Shown one piece after another: positions 31,860 to 41,389 of a DNA stretch of 47,589 nt (positions are counted from its first letter, which is position 1; the number at the start of each line of letters is the position of its first letter). The position numbers and the translations under genes were made by a program. The notes below the pieces were generated by a model. That model was given only the letters and a program-made list of their open reading frames with translations, was not told the DNA's origin and made no database searches. The stretch lies in NCBI GenBank assembly GCA_905221605.1, contig CAJNDS010000965.1:1-47589 (forward strand), written 5' to 3'. The stretch comes from Symbiodinium natans (taxonomy: Eukaryota > Sar > Dinophyceae > Suessiales > Symbiodiniaceae).

Positions 31860-32189
31860 CAGAGAAGTGTGAAAAAAAACGCCGCAAATGGCCCAAAAAT
31901 GGCTTCCAAAACTTGAGTTCCAATTTGAGGCTCCAACCTGGTGGAAATCCGAAATCTAGGGCCCGTTTTTGGTGCCCAGAATTGAGCTGCTTTTGGAACC
32001 AATTTGAGTTCAATAATAATTGAAATCAAGTCAGACAAACACGATTTTTTCTATTTGACACTGTTTGCATCAACACTTAAGAAAACAAAAAAATGCCGTT
32101 GATACGCGTGTTCTTGGCTTGCTAAACTTGCCTTTAGCTGGATTTCAAGACAAAGCAGTCTTGCATTGTTCGCGTGCGATCTTTCTTGC
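31860..32189. other. Spacer between MITE copies, no gene seen
   Basis: Contains AT-rich DNA with near-repeats of a word like CAATTTGAG (31929 and 32001). No coding signature. Confidence 0.5.
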
Positions 32190-32489
32190 ACTGTGGAGGT
32201 TACTTCGGCTTCCCGACCTTTTGAAGTTGATTTCTTGCCCTCTTTTTGTGTCTCCAAATCCACACACCTTTCACACTTCCACACTTGAACAGCCAGCAGA
32301 ACCCAGCCGACAGCAAACGCGCACCGAAGCATTGAACTTTTGCAAGCTGCAGTTTCCACCGATGTTGACTCTGCACCCTCTTTTCTCCTCTTCTGCCTTC
32401 AGGCCTTGCACCTGTAGAATCTAAAATCCAAGGATGAGGGGCAGGAAAACTGATCGAAAAGGTCGAGAAGCTCCAGTAACCTCCACAGT
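32190..32489. mobile_element. Complete 300-bp MITE-like element with 33-bp terminal inverted repeats
   Basis: The left end (32190-32222) reads ACTGTGGAGGTTACT then a stretch ending CCCGACCTTTT. The right end (32457-32489) is its reverse complement with a few mismatches (AAAAGGTCGAG...CTCCAGTAACCTCCACAGT). The interior has no ORF of note, so it would be non-autonomous. Flanks (GC on the left, CC on the right) give no obvious target duplication, and the superfamily is not assigned. Confidence 0.75.
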
Positions 32490-32592
32490 CCTTTTGAAGG
32501 CAGCGTTTGGTTGCCGTAAACCCTGTGGGCTTCGACGCGCATTCCGCCTTGATTCGAAGCCGCCATGGCGTGGAGATACTTACCATGCTTTG
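32490..32592. other. Spacer upstream of the spliced-leader relict
   Basis: About 100 bp with no recognised feature. Confidence 0.5.
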
Positions 32593-32613
32593 ACCTGTCC
32601 ATTTTGGCTCAAG
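32593..32613 (+). other. Relict of the dinoflagellate spliced leader
   Basis: Contains CCATTTTGGCTCAAG, the last 15 nt of the conserved dinoflagellate spliced leader, preceded by ACCTGT, which is a slightly altered version of the leader's 5' part. The leader is normally added to mRNA by trans-splicing and is not encoded next to genes. Its presence 240 bp upstream of a long coding region on the same strand is the known signature of a processed mRNA copied back into the genome. Confidence 0.75.
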
Positions 32614-32856
32614 CTAAGGGTGGCAGGCTGAACGAGGACCCATTGTGTAGGGTTGTAACGCTCCTGACTGGTTTTTTCTCGCCTTTCTGCTTCTTCTCTC
32701 CTGTGTGTTGTGCTTCTGTTTGGTCCTTCCCTTCCTTGTGTCCCTCCGTAGTTTTTGAATGGGCTTTCCTGGGATCTTCGTGTCTGGAGGTTGCCTCGTG
32801 GTTTTCCGCTGTCTGTGGGGTAGTCACATGAGTTTGGCCTGCCATTGAGTGATGCC
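32614..32856 (+). other. Presumed 5' untranslated region of the hydrolase-helicase coding region
   Basis: About 240 bp between the leader relict and the first ATG in frame (32857). T/C-rich with many CTTC and TTCC words (32680-32760). No gene seen. Confidence 0.5.
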
Positions 32857-33294
32857 ATGGAGTCGTATGCCTGTCAATCGTACGCGATCCGGGTTGGAGC
32901 GCAAGTGCTCCAAGTCCACGTTGCCAGGAGAGGGCAACTCACTGCACTTGCCACTTTAGGGACCAGTGATGTCGCAATGACCAGGCAGATGCAAGCCGGC
33001 GTCATCCTGCCTCACGAACTCGATGCTGCCGGTTGGTGCCGATACTTTCCGCCGGAAATACAACCCTTATTGTGTCTGGACCATTCTGCCTTTTTGAGAA
33101 ACAGCAACGCCGTCTGCTTCGCCCGGCAACCCACGGTTCGCTGTTTTCTCCTGCATGCATGGAGGCCAGGCATCGGCATCATGCCGCATAGCAGTGCCCT
33201 CATGGGACGAGCGGTGTCCACGCACAGTGCTGTGCCTGGTGACGCGATAGACCTTCCCCCTTGGGCGAGTGTTCTCACCGAACGGAGCGGGTAG
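32857..33294 (+). CDS. N-terminal segment of the hydrolase-helicase region, unrecognised
   Basis: The start is taken at ATG 32857 (MESYACQSYAIRVGAQ); the codon at 32845 is TTG. 145 residues, soluble-looking, with Cys at intervals but no recognisable motif (for example HELDAAGWCRYFPPEIQPL). It ends with TAG at 33292, where frame 2 takes over within a ~25-bp overlap. Codon use matches the following segments. Function unknown. Confidence 0.55.
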   Translation: MESYACQSYAIRVGAQVLQVHVARRGQLTALATLGTSDVAMTRQMQAGVILPHELDAAGWCRYFPPEIQPLLCLDHSAFLRNSNAVCFARQPTVRCFLLHAWRPGIGIMPHSSALMGRAVSTHSAVPGDAIDLPPWASVLTERSG

Positions 33295-35947
33295 GGAGAC
33301 AGCCCTGTCTCCCGGGCCCTGGCAAACTCCATCACCTAATCCACCTAGGGTCTGCTGGCCGGATAATAGTCCTCGCCCTCCCATACCGCCGATTCCTCCA
33401 CGTGTTGGAGCATACCCAGTGAGTGAGGTCAGTAGGATCGAGCCACGAATTCCACATGGGAGGCCACCTCCCGCGCCAGTTGCAGCCGACCTGCCGCCAT
33501 GGCAGGTCCCTAGCCACCCAGGTCCACAGGTCCTTGCGGCGACCGCAATGCAGGCTATATGCCAGCTTCGCACTCTCAGTGCTGACCATGCGCCGGGGCC
33601 TCAGGAGCCTGACGATCTCGCGCAGGCACTAGAAGTAATCAGAATTTCCCTGAACCCCTAGCGGCGTACTGCCATTGAAACTGGCCTCGGGAGCCATTTC
33701 CATTACTCGGCTGCCTACTTCCACAGCTCCGGGCTAGCACGCATGCAGTGGGAAGGCCCGTTTAAGGAGAGGTGGTTTCCCATCTTGGTTAATACCAAGG
33801 AAGCGGGGCTAGCTTCTGTGCACTTTACGTGGGCGGGGCCCGAAATTCTGGCAGTCCTCAGAGTCCTTGCGCCAGGGGTGGTCTTGATGTTGCTTGACCA
33901 TGACACCTTGTTCACTGCCAGGTGGGAAGCAGAAGAGCTGCGAAGGTTTGCAGTCCTCGATCTACTGCCCAATACCCTCTCGACGGAGTCACTGGGCAGC
34001 ATGGAAGTCGAGACGGACGAGACACAGCCCTGTGGCTCGCTTCCAGCCTCGCCGTGGAGTTGCTCGCCGGACGGGTCCATACCGTGTGGGGCCCGATCGC
34101 CAAACTCAATTGGCATGGTTTGTGCGTCCGAGGACCAGCTCGAAGCAAATGGGGGATTGGTCCTTTTCTACCCGAATGCTCCTGATGGCAAACATCCCCG
34201 GCCCCCTCGCTTCTGCATACCTGGCAACGTCGCTAGTGCGGTGACCTATATTGGTACTGCGTTGAGCCGAGCCCTGCAGCTAGTCATCATGCCCAGTGAA
34301 GTGCCCACTCCATTGCCTAGTATGCATGAGCAGGTGCCGTTGGACCAGATCCATTATCGGCAATGTCTACGCAACACCCCTCTTGCCGGAACCACTGCTC
34401 ACAAGCACTCTGACTTTGTGTTTGCGTGGGCACTTTTAGGAAGATACATACATGAGGTTGCGTGGAAAACGGCCGACCTTACTGCTGGCCGGCCAGAGCC
34501 AAACATCCAGTTTGGCACCTCCCCAGTCAGGCAGGTCAGAGGGGTCAAAACGTGGGGACAAGGCCCATATGAACAGGGATTTCTTCCCTTGCTCATGGGT
34601 TACGGCGGCTCGCACTCCCGTTTGGCAATCCTACCTGGTCCTGACTTATTCATGGCGAACCGATACGCCGAGGTTATACCCCCTCCTTTTGTGCATGGAT
34701 ATGGTGCCAAAGGCAAAAACATCTTGCCGCAGTGGGGGAGTGTGTTACGGCTGCCTACTCTACCCGAGTCGGTCTGGGGCAATGGGGACACCGTCCCTCT
34801 GTGGGCCTCTTTTGGGCAAAAGGGCAGTGGACCAGTGCGGCTCCAGCTCTTCCCTGGGGTCCTCATGTTTTGGAAGAACGAGGCCCTATCTTCCTGCAGG
34901 GCCACCCCGAAATGGCGCAGTCGACCCAATACCCCCACTGAGCCGCTTACTCTTCTTGCTGCCGCTGCGCATGCTTGGTTAGCCCAGGCGGATCTGCCGT
35001 GGCCTCTCTTCGCCGCAGACATAAAGGTCACGCCGTTGGGCCTCAGTCAATACTGGGATGATGGACTAGCCATGCGTGTGCAACAAGCCCTGGCAGCCTT
35101 TGCCTTTCCTGCCTACCAGTACCCGCCTCCAAAGCCTCACCTAACCCCCTCAGGGGAATGTCGGTCGCTCTTCATTAGCGGGATGAATGGGAAGGCCGAG
35201 AATACGCCCCCCACTGTGTCGGGTAGCATCATTCACACAGCCAATTCCTATGCACTCACTGGCTTAGAAGGCCAAAAGGTCCGATATGAGGACACACAAC
35301 GCCCGTTGTTGCTTTCGACCAGCGGTAATGCCGCACATGCATTGTTGCTCCTGCCCCAAGCCGCCCAGCTATGGGCACGTGCTCTGTACCCTCAGGTTGA
35401 AGGATGCGGTCTGCCAGCGGCGGTTCGTGCTAGAATCAGCTCGGTAGAAGCCTCCTTGACAATGTGCCCTGCCCTGGCTCACTTGCACATGCCACATACT
35501 GCTGCGCTGACCGCTCTGCATGTGGGCCTCGCCGCGGGTAGAGCTGGCGAGTGCAAACTGTGCGTTACGGGTTTCTCAGCTGGGTCGTATACGGGCGCTG
35601 CTGTGGCTATCGCTTGGCATGAGCGCCAAAAGCTTCCGGACTGCAAGGGCGATTTTGTCCACATCAAGGCACGTTTGGGCGGCGTTGCCATGCCACGGGC
35701 CATGCTGCAATATATCCTGGGTTCGGAATTACGGCACGCTGTTAGTCTTGTCCATCTGAGAGTGACCAGCTTTGTATCTTCCGGCCCAGCCAGGCAGCAA
35801 GGACGCAAGCGATTGGCGCGGGCGCGCGTCTCTACTACTTCACTGGACCTGAGTCACTTGGCAGTGGCGGACACTCTTATGGTCACTTTGTCCACAGTGA
35901 AGAGCTATTCCAGCTCACGCCCGGGGATTATGTGCATAAGGAATTGA
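33269..35947 (+). pseudogene. Second segment: linker, unrecognised domain and alpha/beta-hydrolase-like core
   Basis: Frame 2 is open from 33269 to 35947 except for one TAG at 33659. It begins with a Pro-rich linker (PRPPIPPIPPRVGAYP). After the TAG it continues RRTAIETGLGSHFHYSAAYF and an ~600-residue part with WAGPEILAVLRV, HSDFVFAWALLGRYIHEVAWK and GPDLFMANRYAEVIPPPF. Near the end it reads LCVTGFSAGSYTGAAVAIAW, a GXSXG nucleophile elbow (Ser at 35576-35578) after a hydrophobic strand and before a helix, then ARLGGVAMPRAMLQY. This fits the alpha/beta-hydrolase fold (lipase/esterase-like). Coding sense switches to frame 1 near 35757; the frame 2 tail after that is a by-product. Substrate unknown. 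Confidence 0.6.
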
Positions 35948-38900
35948 CTAAAAAGATTTGCGGCTTGGCCGACCCCCGGATGGATCGCACAGTGCGAGCA
36001 GGTTTGATGGGGGTTGCGTGTGGCTCTGTCCAGCTTTCGGATAAGTCTAAAACTTTCATCAACTCCGTGCTGGGACGGCAAATAAAACGCCCCGATATGG
36101 AGGCTTTTCTCCGGATACCTTCCGCTGAGAACCGGAGCATTGCAAGTCTCCGTGCTGACTGTACCCAAGTCCTCCTGACGGATGCCAAGCCGCATCTGGC
36201 TGATTTGCCGCCCCCGTATCATGAACTTGGTCCCACGATGAAACTAGTTTTGGGTATGTGGCTCCCCCACCTGTCGTTAGAGCGCCTGGTTGACATGCTG
36301 GGTTATCAGTTTTTAGCCATGGCCTCGGAAGCAGAAATCGAGGAGGAGCCCTCGGAACAGTATCACTACCCAGAGCAAGCTGCGGTCAAGCGGGCCGCCA
36401 CCCCTGTGGCGATAAAGCCCGGCACGCATACATGGCCAATCTGCCTTCTCCATCGAGTTTACCCAAGGGCATCGGTCATGCTCCTTACACCGGAGTTGGC
36501 GGATGTCCCTGACTGGGCTAAAAAGTGGTTTGCTGTCGCTGGTAAAGTGCCGGCCAAGGGCACTGCTTTGCTGGTTACCTTGAGAGAAGACAAGGGGGAT
36601 GTGGCCTACCCAGGCATGTTTATAGAGCTCCTTGCCCCGAAGAAGCTTTTCACCGGCCCTGGGGAAAGTAAGGCCATGCAGCCAGTCAATATAACCATTG
36701 CCCTGCTCTTAACTGATGAACAGCACAACCAATTCGCGCAACGACCCTCACTGCCGAGAGTCAGCCAGCTTGAGGTTCTGCCCAGAGGAGCCTCTACCCC
36801 GCTTTGGGATGCTCTGTTACACATGCCTAGGGAAAGGCAGCATGTTGCATTGGGCGTTCCGCTAGAAGACTCGCCTCTTGATGCCATCCGGCAGCCACTG
36901 TGGTTGCCGGGCTTTCTCACAGATTTAGTGCTTGTCCTCCTTATCGGGCTAGTGGTGAGAGGGAACTGGCACGACACATGGGCACAGCTCATTCACCCGG
37001 AGGTCTGCCAAGTCTTCAGAGGCAAGCACGAAACGCAAGCTGCGCAGGCATCGCTTACTGCGGGTCCGGGGGCTTCCAACCCCTTGCAAAGCTTCCTCAA
37101 CCTTTGGCTTACGGAGGAACAATCCTATCACAAAGAATGGACGCCAACGCTGCTGAGTGGCGTGTTAGCTACGCTGCCTGACTCTCCGCTGCCCGGCCAA
37201 GAGGACGCCCGGACTCCTGTGCTGTGGCATGCGGAGTGTCTACGCCTGTCCCATGACTCGTTGAGCAACGAGCACGATCCGAGGACTCGAGCCAGCATCT
37301 TTGCGCTCGCGGTTGGTCCCGCCTTCCTTACGCGCCTCTGTGATACCTTTTGGGGGGCGGACGGACACCTGGCAGCGCTGCTGGGAGCGTGTTCGTACGG
37401 CCTGGCCGCTAATCGTACTTCTGTATTCATAACGGGTGCGCCCGGCAGCGGGAAGACACGATCCTGCGCGTTTCTAGGAGTACTCCTTGCGTGCCTGACG
37501 AGCCGGCTCACCCTGTACACCGCTCATGGCAATGAATCGGTTCGGGCCTATGTCGAAGCGGTTGATAGGCTCACGACTGCTAGCAATGAATTTGTTCGCA
37601 GCCGCATCGTTCGCATACCGGGTAACAAGGAGAAGGACACACATAAGCTCCCTTTTGATGTGCACGATTTGTACCGGGGGCTACTTGTAGCCACGACACA
37701 TGGTACGATTGTGGCAAGGCTTAGCTTTCCCTACTCGCAGCTCATTAACCGTCTAAAGGATGTTGAGTTGCTCCTCCGAGATGAAGCCCAGCAATTGGGC
37801 ACGCCTGGTTCCAACACCATTCTGGCGCACATCAAGCATGCACTTGATGTCATGATTGGCGACCACAGACAGCCCGCCGGAGGATCGCGACCCAATTACC
37901 ACTTCGTCACGGAGTTGCTGGAGCAAAAGATCTGTGGCCTCAATGCGGTCCCTGCCGACCTCCACACGCCAGCCACCTTGCCTGCGGCCCTTTTGCGGCA
38001 AACGGCCCAAAGTTCCGGCCCGTGGAAAAAGGGACAAGGCGAGATGCCCTCTTGGGGCAAGCCCCACCGTTCCTCTGGAGCGTCTGAGGTATTGTTCTCA
38101 GCGGTCTCGATGCTGGAATCGATTCTCTGCATGAGCATCGTCAAACCGAAGCAAGCCGAGACAGTCATGCAGGCCGCCGGGCTGAAGGCCATTGTCGGGC
38201 CGGCTGTCAACCTCTCGCTCTGTTCATCCATGCGCCTCCCTCCTGAGATTGCGGCCATTCTATACGCATGTCGGTACTCGGAGGCGTGCCGCTTCGAGCT
38301 GATAGGCGGGGTCCCTCGGCTACGTATGCCACCAGGCCCCACGATGCAGCACCTGCTCGGGCGGCCACTGCGTAGCCTTGCAGGCAGGTGGATGGAAACG
38401 TGTCGATGGGTACGGGTACAAGATCAGGATGAGACCCAAACCAAGCTAGGCAGAAGCTACGACCTCAGCATGGTCCTGGCGGACATTGTGCTCACTTTTG
38501 GGCACCAGGTCTATCCTGACTCCCCTATCGGGATGGTCTCTCAGTATGCCAGGATTGTTACCCAAATGAAGTTTATGCTGCAGTTGAGTCTCCCCGCGGA
38601 CCCACTGGGCGATGACGATATGAGCCTACTGGAAGCCTGCCAAACCGCGGAAGACTTCCCGCTGACTGGCGCGCCCAACACTTGGAGCCTTGTGACGTTT
38701 CGGACCTTCCTCATGAATCGCATAGGGTCCCTTAAACGCTTCTTCGGCGCTATCACCACGGCCTGCTCCACTGGCCCCACATTTGGGATATGTGTTTTTG
38801 TGACATGTCGGGCTTCTGGATTCCTGTTTAGTAGCGAGGCTGGGTTTGCCCGAGCCACCTCCTCCTTCACGAGAGGGCTTGGGGCTTTGGTTTTCGTGGC

Positions 38901-39486
38901 ACCGCACTACTCGGATGGTATAGGTGCGTGCTTCCAAATGGCGGCCTGCGCAACCGGAGGCCTAATTGAATGCGCTGAATATGTGCGCACACAAGCCAGC
39001 TTGTGGAGCATGGATGGCCCTGGCATTGCAACGGCATTACACAAGCAAGCCTTCCGAGAACGGACAGTAGCCAGCATCGTGCTGCCTGCGGAACGCAAAG
39101 TTGGGCTGGACCTCTTTGGAACACCACCCCTGCATCAAGCGTGGGCTTTGAAGGCCACCTGGGGAGATAAGCGGGAGGTTTTTTACCGCACACTTCGGCA
39201 AGAAGGATGGGGGAGTCCCTCTTTCACCTCCAACTCCTTCTCGGGCACCATTGTTAGTCTGCAAACGCGCGGCTTCGTCCTGGAGCCCCTGCCCAATGCT
39301 GTGTACTGTGTCCCCTTCCAGCCGGTAAGGGAAGGAGATGGGGTCGCCCAGTACCTCACCTGCTTGCTAGGGGACACCAGCATTAGGATGCCGCCCAAGC
39401 GGGGATCGGCTCAACGCGCTGACCCGGCTTTCGGGCATACTGCGAGCCCCGCGTGGTCTTCACCTCCTACCGGTTCGTACGGGTAA
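35758..39486 (+). CDS. Third segment: end of hydrolase-like domain and UPF1-like superfamily 1 helicase
   Basis: Frame 1 continues the hydrolase with ESDQLCIF (candidate acid, Asp at 35764) and TGPESLGSGGHSYGHF (candidate His at 35872 or 35884), then ~450 unrecognised residues. A superfamily 1 helicase follows: Walker A GAPGSGKT (37435-37458), motif Ia-like LTLYTAHGNESV, motif II RDEAQQLG (37777-37800), motif III IGDHRQPAGG (~37855), motif IV-like SSMRLPPEIA (~38225), a motif V-like TGPTFGICVFVTCRA (~38770) and motif VI-like FARATSSFTRGLGALVF (~38850) with a candidate arginine finger. The DEAQ box, GDHRQ and RxxxSxTR order match the UPF1/AAA_11-AAA_12 group of ATP-driven RNA/DNA translocases. 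The 5' limit is set by the frameshift, not by a start codon. Near 39390 another frame (DRLNALTRLSGILRAPRG) looks more protein-like than the frame 1 tail. Confidence 0.7.
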   Translation, partial: ESDQLCIFRPSQAARTQAIGAGARLYYFTGPESLGSGGHSYGHFVHSEELFQLTPGDYVHKELTKKICGLADPRMDRTVRAGLMGVACGSVQLSDKSKTFINSVLGRQIKRPDMEAFLRIPSAENRSIASLRADCTQVLLTDAKPHLADLPPPYHELGPTMKLVLGMWLPHLSLERLVDMLGYQFLAMASEAEIEEEPSEQYHYPEQAAVKRAATPVAIKPGTHTWPICLLHRVYPRASVMLLTPELADVPDWAKKWFAVAGKVPAKGTALLVTLREDKGDVAYPGMFIELLAPKKLFTGPGESKAMQPVNITIALLLTDEQHNQFAQRPSLPRVSQLEVLPRGASTPLWDALLHMPRERQHVALGVPLEDSPLDAIRQPLWLPGFLTDLVLVLLIGLVVRGNWHDTWAQLIHPEVCQVFRGKHETQAAQASLTAGPGASNPLQSFLNLWLTEEQSYHKEWTPTLLSGVLATLPDSPLPGQEDARTPVLWHAECLRLSHDSLSNEHDPRTRASIFALAVGPAFLTRLCDTFWGADGHLAALLGACSYGLAANRTSVFITGAPGSGKTRSCAFLGVLLACLTSRLTLYTAHGNESVRAYVEAVDRLTTASNEFVRSRIVRIPGNKEKDTHKLPFDVHDLYRGLLVATTHGTIVARLSFPYSQLINRLKDVELLLRDEAQQLGTPGSNTILAHIKHALDVMIGDHRQPAGGSRPNYHFVTELLEQKICGLNAVPADLHTPATLPAALLRQTAQSSGPWKKGQGEMPSWGKPHRSSGASEVLFSAVSMLESILCMSIVKPKQAETVMQAAGLKAIVGPAVNLSLCSSMRLPPEIAAILYACRYSEACRFELIGGVPRLRMPPGPTMQHLLGRPLRSLAGRWMETCRWVRVQDQDETQTKLGRSYDLSMVLADIVLTFGHQVYPDSPIGMVSQYARIVTQMKFMLQLSLPADPLGDDDMSLLEACQTAEDFPLTGAPNTWSLVTFRTFLMNRIGSLKRFFGAITTACSTGPTFGICVFVTCRASGFLFSSEAGFARATSSFTRGLGALVFVAPHYSDGIGACFQMAACATGGLIECAEYVRTQASLWSMDGPGIATALHKQAFRERTVASIVLPAERKVGLDLFGTPPLHQAWALKATWGDKREVFYRTLRQEGWGSPSFTSNSFSGTIVSLQTRGFVLEPLPNAVYCVPFQPVREGDGVAQYLTCLLGDTSIRMPPKRGSAQRADPAFGHTASPAWSSPPTGSYG

Positions 39487-39772
39487 GGCTGCCTCCGAAA
39501 CTGCGATTGATGTGGACTCTCCGGGAAACAGCCCTGTGCCCGCGGGTGGAGCCTCTCCGAGCACAAGGCGCAACGTTCTTTGGACTCACAAGAGTCTCGT
39601 CCGACGGCCAAAGCAGGCTTGACTGCTTCGTTCCAATCAGAGCCATCAGGTGGACCCAAGTAGGCGGGGACCCCACCTGCCCTGCAGGAAGCGGGAGAGT
39701 CCCCCAGTCGAAACTTCGCACTCAAGGCCAAGCAACTATCTCCTTGGTCGGTGAGGGTTGAGGGTTCAATGA
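39390..39772 (+). other. Scrambled linker between helicase and downstream frame
   Basis: Short plausible readings occur in two frames (DRLNALTRLSG in frame 2, then PTAKAGLTASFQSEPSGG in frame 1), separated by stops. 39625-39690 is similar, in inverted orientation, to 42590-42690 (shared TTCCAATCAGAGCC and the CACCTGCCCTGC region). The linker may therefore include an inserted repeat. Confidence 0.5.
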
Positions 39773-41389
39773 CCAGAATCAGACCCTCCCTGCCCAAACC
39801 GACGGACGTCGGCGAGGAGATGTGAGGGGCCTGAAACGTTTCCGGCAGCGTATTTGAAGGTTTATGACCCTATCATCACGCAGTGCCTTAGATTGTCGGG
39901 GGCATTGCAGCATTTCGACCTTGCTCAAATGTTGGATTGCCCGGTCCCGCAGCTGGACCAAGCAAGGCTTTCGGAGTCCCTGGTGGGGTATGGCTTTCTT
40001 ACCACAGCGCAGTACATCGCGGACCTTTTCTCTGCGGTGTCGGACTTGCCGAGTGTCATCAATGCCAGCTTTCCTGCAATGCTCAGCTACGCTGACCCAG
40101 ATTATTGGCTGGGTGCACTTCTGCTCGCATTCGAGTCCCACCAAAAAGGTCCCCTGGAGCGTACGGCAGGGCTGCCCATTGTTATTGGTTTTCCTGAATC
40201 TGACAATAAAATTACTGACCTGCAGATCAATGTGCCGCCTGCAGCCATGGTGGCCTTCTTGGCTGGCCGAGCTTATCGGTGTCCCAAGTGCCCCACTACC
40301 AAATATGTGATGGACGCGCACAGTGGACTGCCACAAGTCACTGGCCAAGCCTCCCAAGAAGCCTTGCAGGCATGGGCCGCAGCTGCTCAGCACACGGACG
40401 TGGAAACGGCCAGGCTTGCCCAGCCCAGCCTGAATACGTTCCTAGGCATCACGCTGCAGGGCACAGAGACACTTGGGAAAAGGCACTATCAAGAATTTAG
40501 GCCGGACCTCCCCCCTGCCCATTTCCTTGACGCCATCAGGCTTGCTCTTGCAGCCTCGGTGGCCAACCAAAACATTGAACATTTTTGGTCAGTTTATAAC
40601 TTGGAATGGCCTGACACTTCTCACAGAATGGCTGTTTTTCTACGGCGAGTGTTGCCACTAGAGTGCCTGCTCTCCTCGCCCTTGGCTGCGCCTGTGGAAG
40701 CAAACACTGCAGCAACCTCGCCGGAGGTCGTCAGCATCTCTTCCGAAACTAACGAAGGCTCTCCCTGCCCGATGGATGACATGTCGGACGCGGAGGACGA
40801 ACCCGAGGCACAGGTGAATGATTGGCGCTTCTCGGAGCTGCGAACCACTGACCTTGCAGCTTTGCGAGAAGTGGATGTCTCCGCCCCTTTCCGGCTGCCA
40901 GTCATCTTTGATGCGCATTGGAAAGGGATCAGCACCACACCCACCAAGCATGGGCCCCGACGTCCCCAAAATGCGTGGTATGACGCAGCCACTGCTCATT
41001 GGGCTGCCATTAAGGGGCTCATGCGAGCCAAACATCCAACCAAGCAGCGACTCAACAGCTTCTGGTTTAAGATGTACTGTCATGGCACCCCCAAGGACCC
41101 TGATCCTTCGGCCCTGCGTGCGGCAGTTACCTCCTTCCCCTTTCAGTATAAGGACGAAGGTGTTGTGCAGTACAGGCAAATCCAGGAAGCTGTCCGGGTG
41201 ATGTGGCTTGCGGCCCAAACCTCAATGACAAGATACAGGAGTATCCCCATTCCGGACGGCATCCCTGAGTGGGGGGTTGATGAGCAAGAGCTGCCTCCAA
41301 TGCAGGTCATGCCCAGCAGTACGCGTTCCCATACCACCTCAGATGGCCATCGCTCCCGGCGTCCGGACTGGGATGGCTCCTGGCAATAG
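39773..41389 (+). CDS. Fourth segment: unrecognised ~510-residue protein or C-terminal domain
   Basis: The frame is open from 39773. Convincing sequence starts near 39840 (PETFPAAYLKVYDPIITQ); the codon at 39854 is TTG and the first in-frame ATG is at ~39929 (MLDCPVPQLDQ), so this is probably the continuation of the upstream protein rather than a separate gene. Visible features: a helical N-terminal part (LSESLVGYGFLTTAQYIADL), one CX2C (YRCPKCPTTKYV), a helical stretch ending NQNIEHFWSVYNLEWPD, an acidic patch (MDDMSDAEDEPEAQ), then a second folded-looking part with WYDAATAHWAAIKGLMRAK and LNSFWFKMYCHG, and a Ser/Arg-rich tail. No catalytic motif recognised. It ends with TAG at 41387. Confidence 0.55.
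   Translation, partial: PESDPPCPNRRTSARRCEGPETFPAAYLKVYDPIITQCLRLSGALQHFDLAQMLDCPVPQLDQARLSESLVGYGFLTTAQYIADLFSAVSDLPSVINASFPAMLSYADPDYWLGALLLAFESHQKGPLERTAGLPIVIGFPESDNKITDLQINVPPAAMVAFLAGRAYRCPKCPTTKYVMDAHSGLPQVTGQASQEALQAWAAAAQHTDVETARLAQPSLNTFLGITLQGTETLGKRHYQEFRPDLPPAHFLDAIRLALAASVANQNIEHFWSVYNLEWPDTSHRMAVFLRRVLPLECLLSSPLAAPVEANTAATSPEVVSISSETNEGSPCPMDDMSDAEDEPEAQVNDWRFSELRTTDLAALREVDVSAPFRLPVIFDAHWKGISTTPTKHGPRRPQNAWYDAATAHWAAIKGLMRAKHPTKQRLNSFWFKMYCHGTPKDPDPSALRAAVTSFPFQYKDEGVVQYRQIQEAVRVMWLAAQTSMTRYRSIPIPDGIPEWGVDEQELPPMQVMPSSTRSHTTSDGHRSRRPDWDGSWQ
39808..39830 (+). repeat. Left arm of an inverted repeat flanking the fourth segment
   Basis: TCGGCGAGGAGATGTGAGGG is the reverse complement of 41480-41499 (CCCTCACATCTCCTCGCCGA), so the two copies enclose the 39.8-41.4 kb frame. 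Confidence 0.7.

Larger units (their letters stand above)
32857..41389 (+). pseudogene. Composite hydrolase-helicase coding region (~8.5 kb), interrupted
   Basis: Protein-like sequence of even GC-rich codon use follows frame 1 (32857-~33290), frame 2 (~33270-35757, with one TAG at 33659), frame 1 (~35758-39430), and a scrambled linker. It then follows frame 2 again (39773-41389). Two of the junctions are overlaps where a single-base shift restores a sensible reading, and no other stops interrupt ~2,700 codons. It thus looks like one large gene copied from a processed mRNA and lightly damaged, or one that uses recoding or unseen introns. The four segments are described separately below. Confidence 0.65.
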
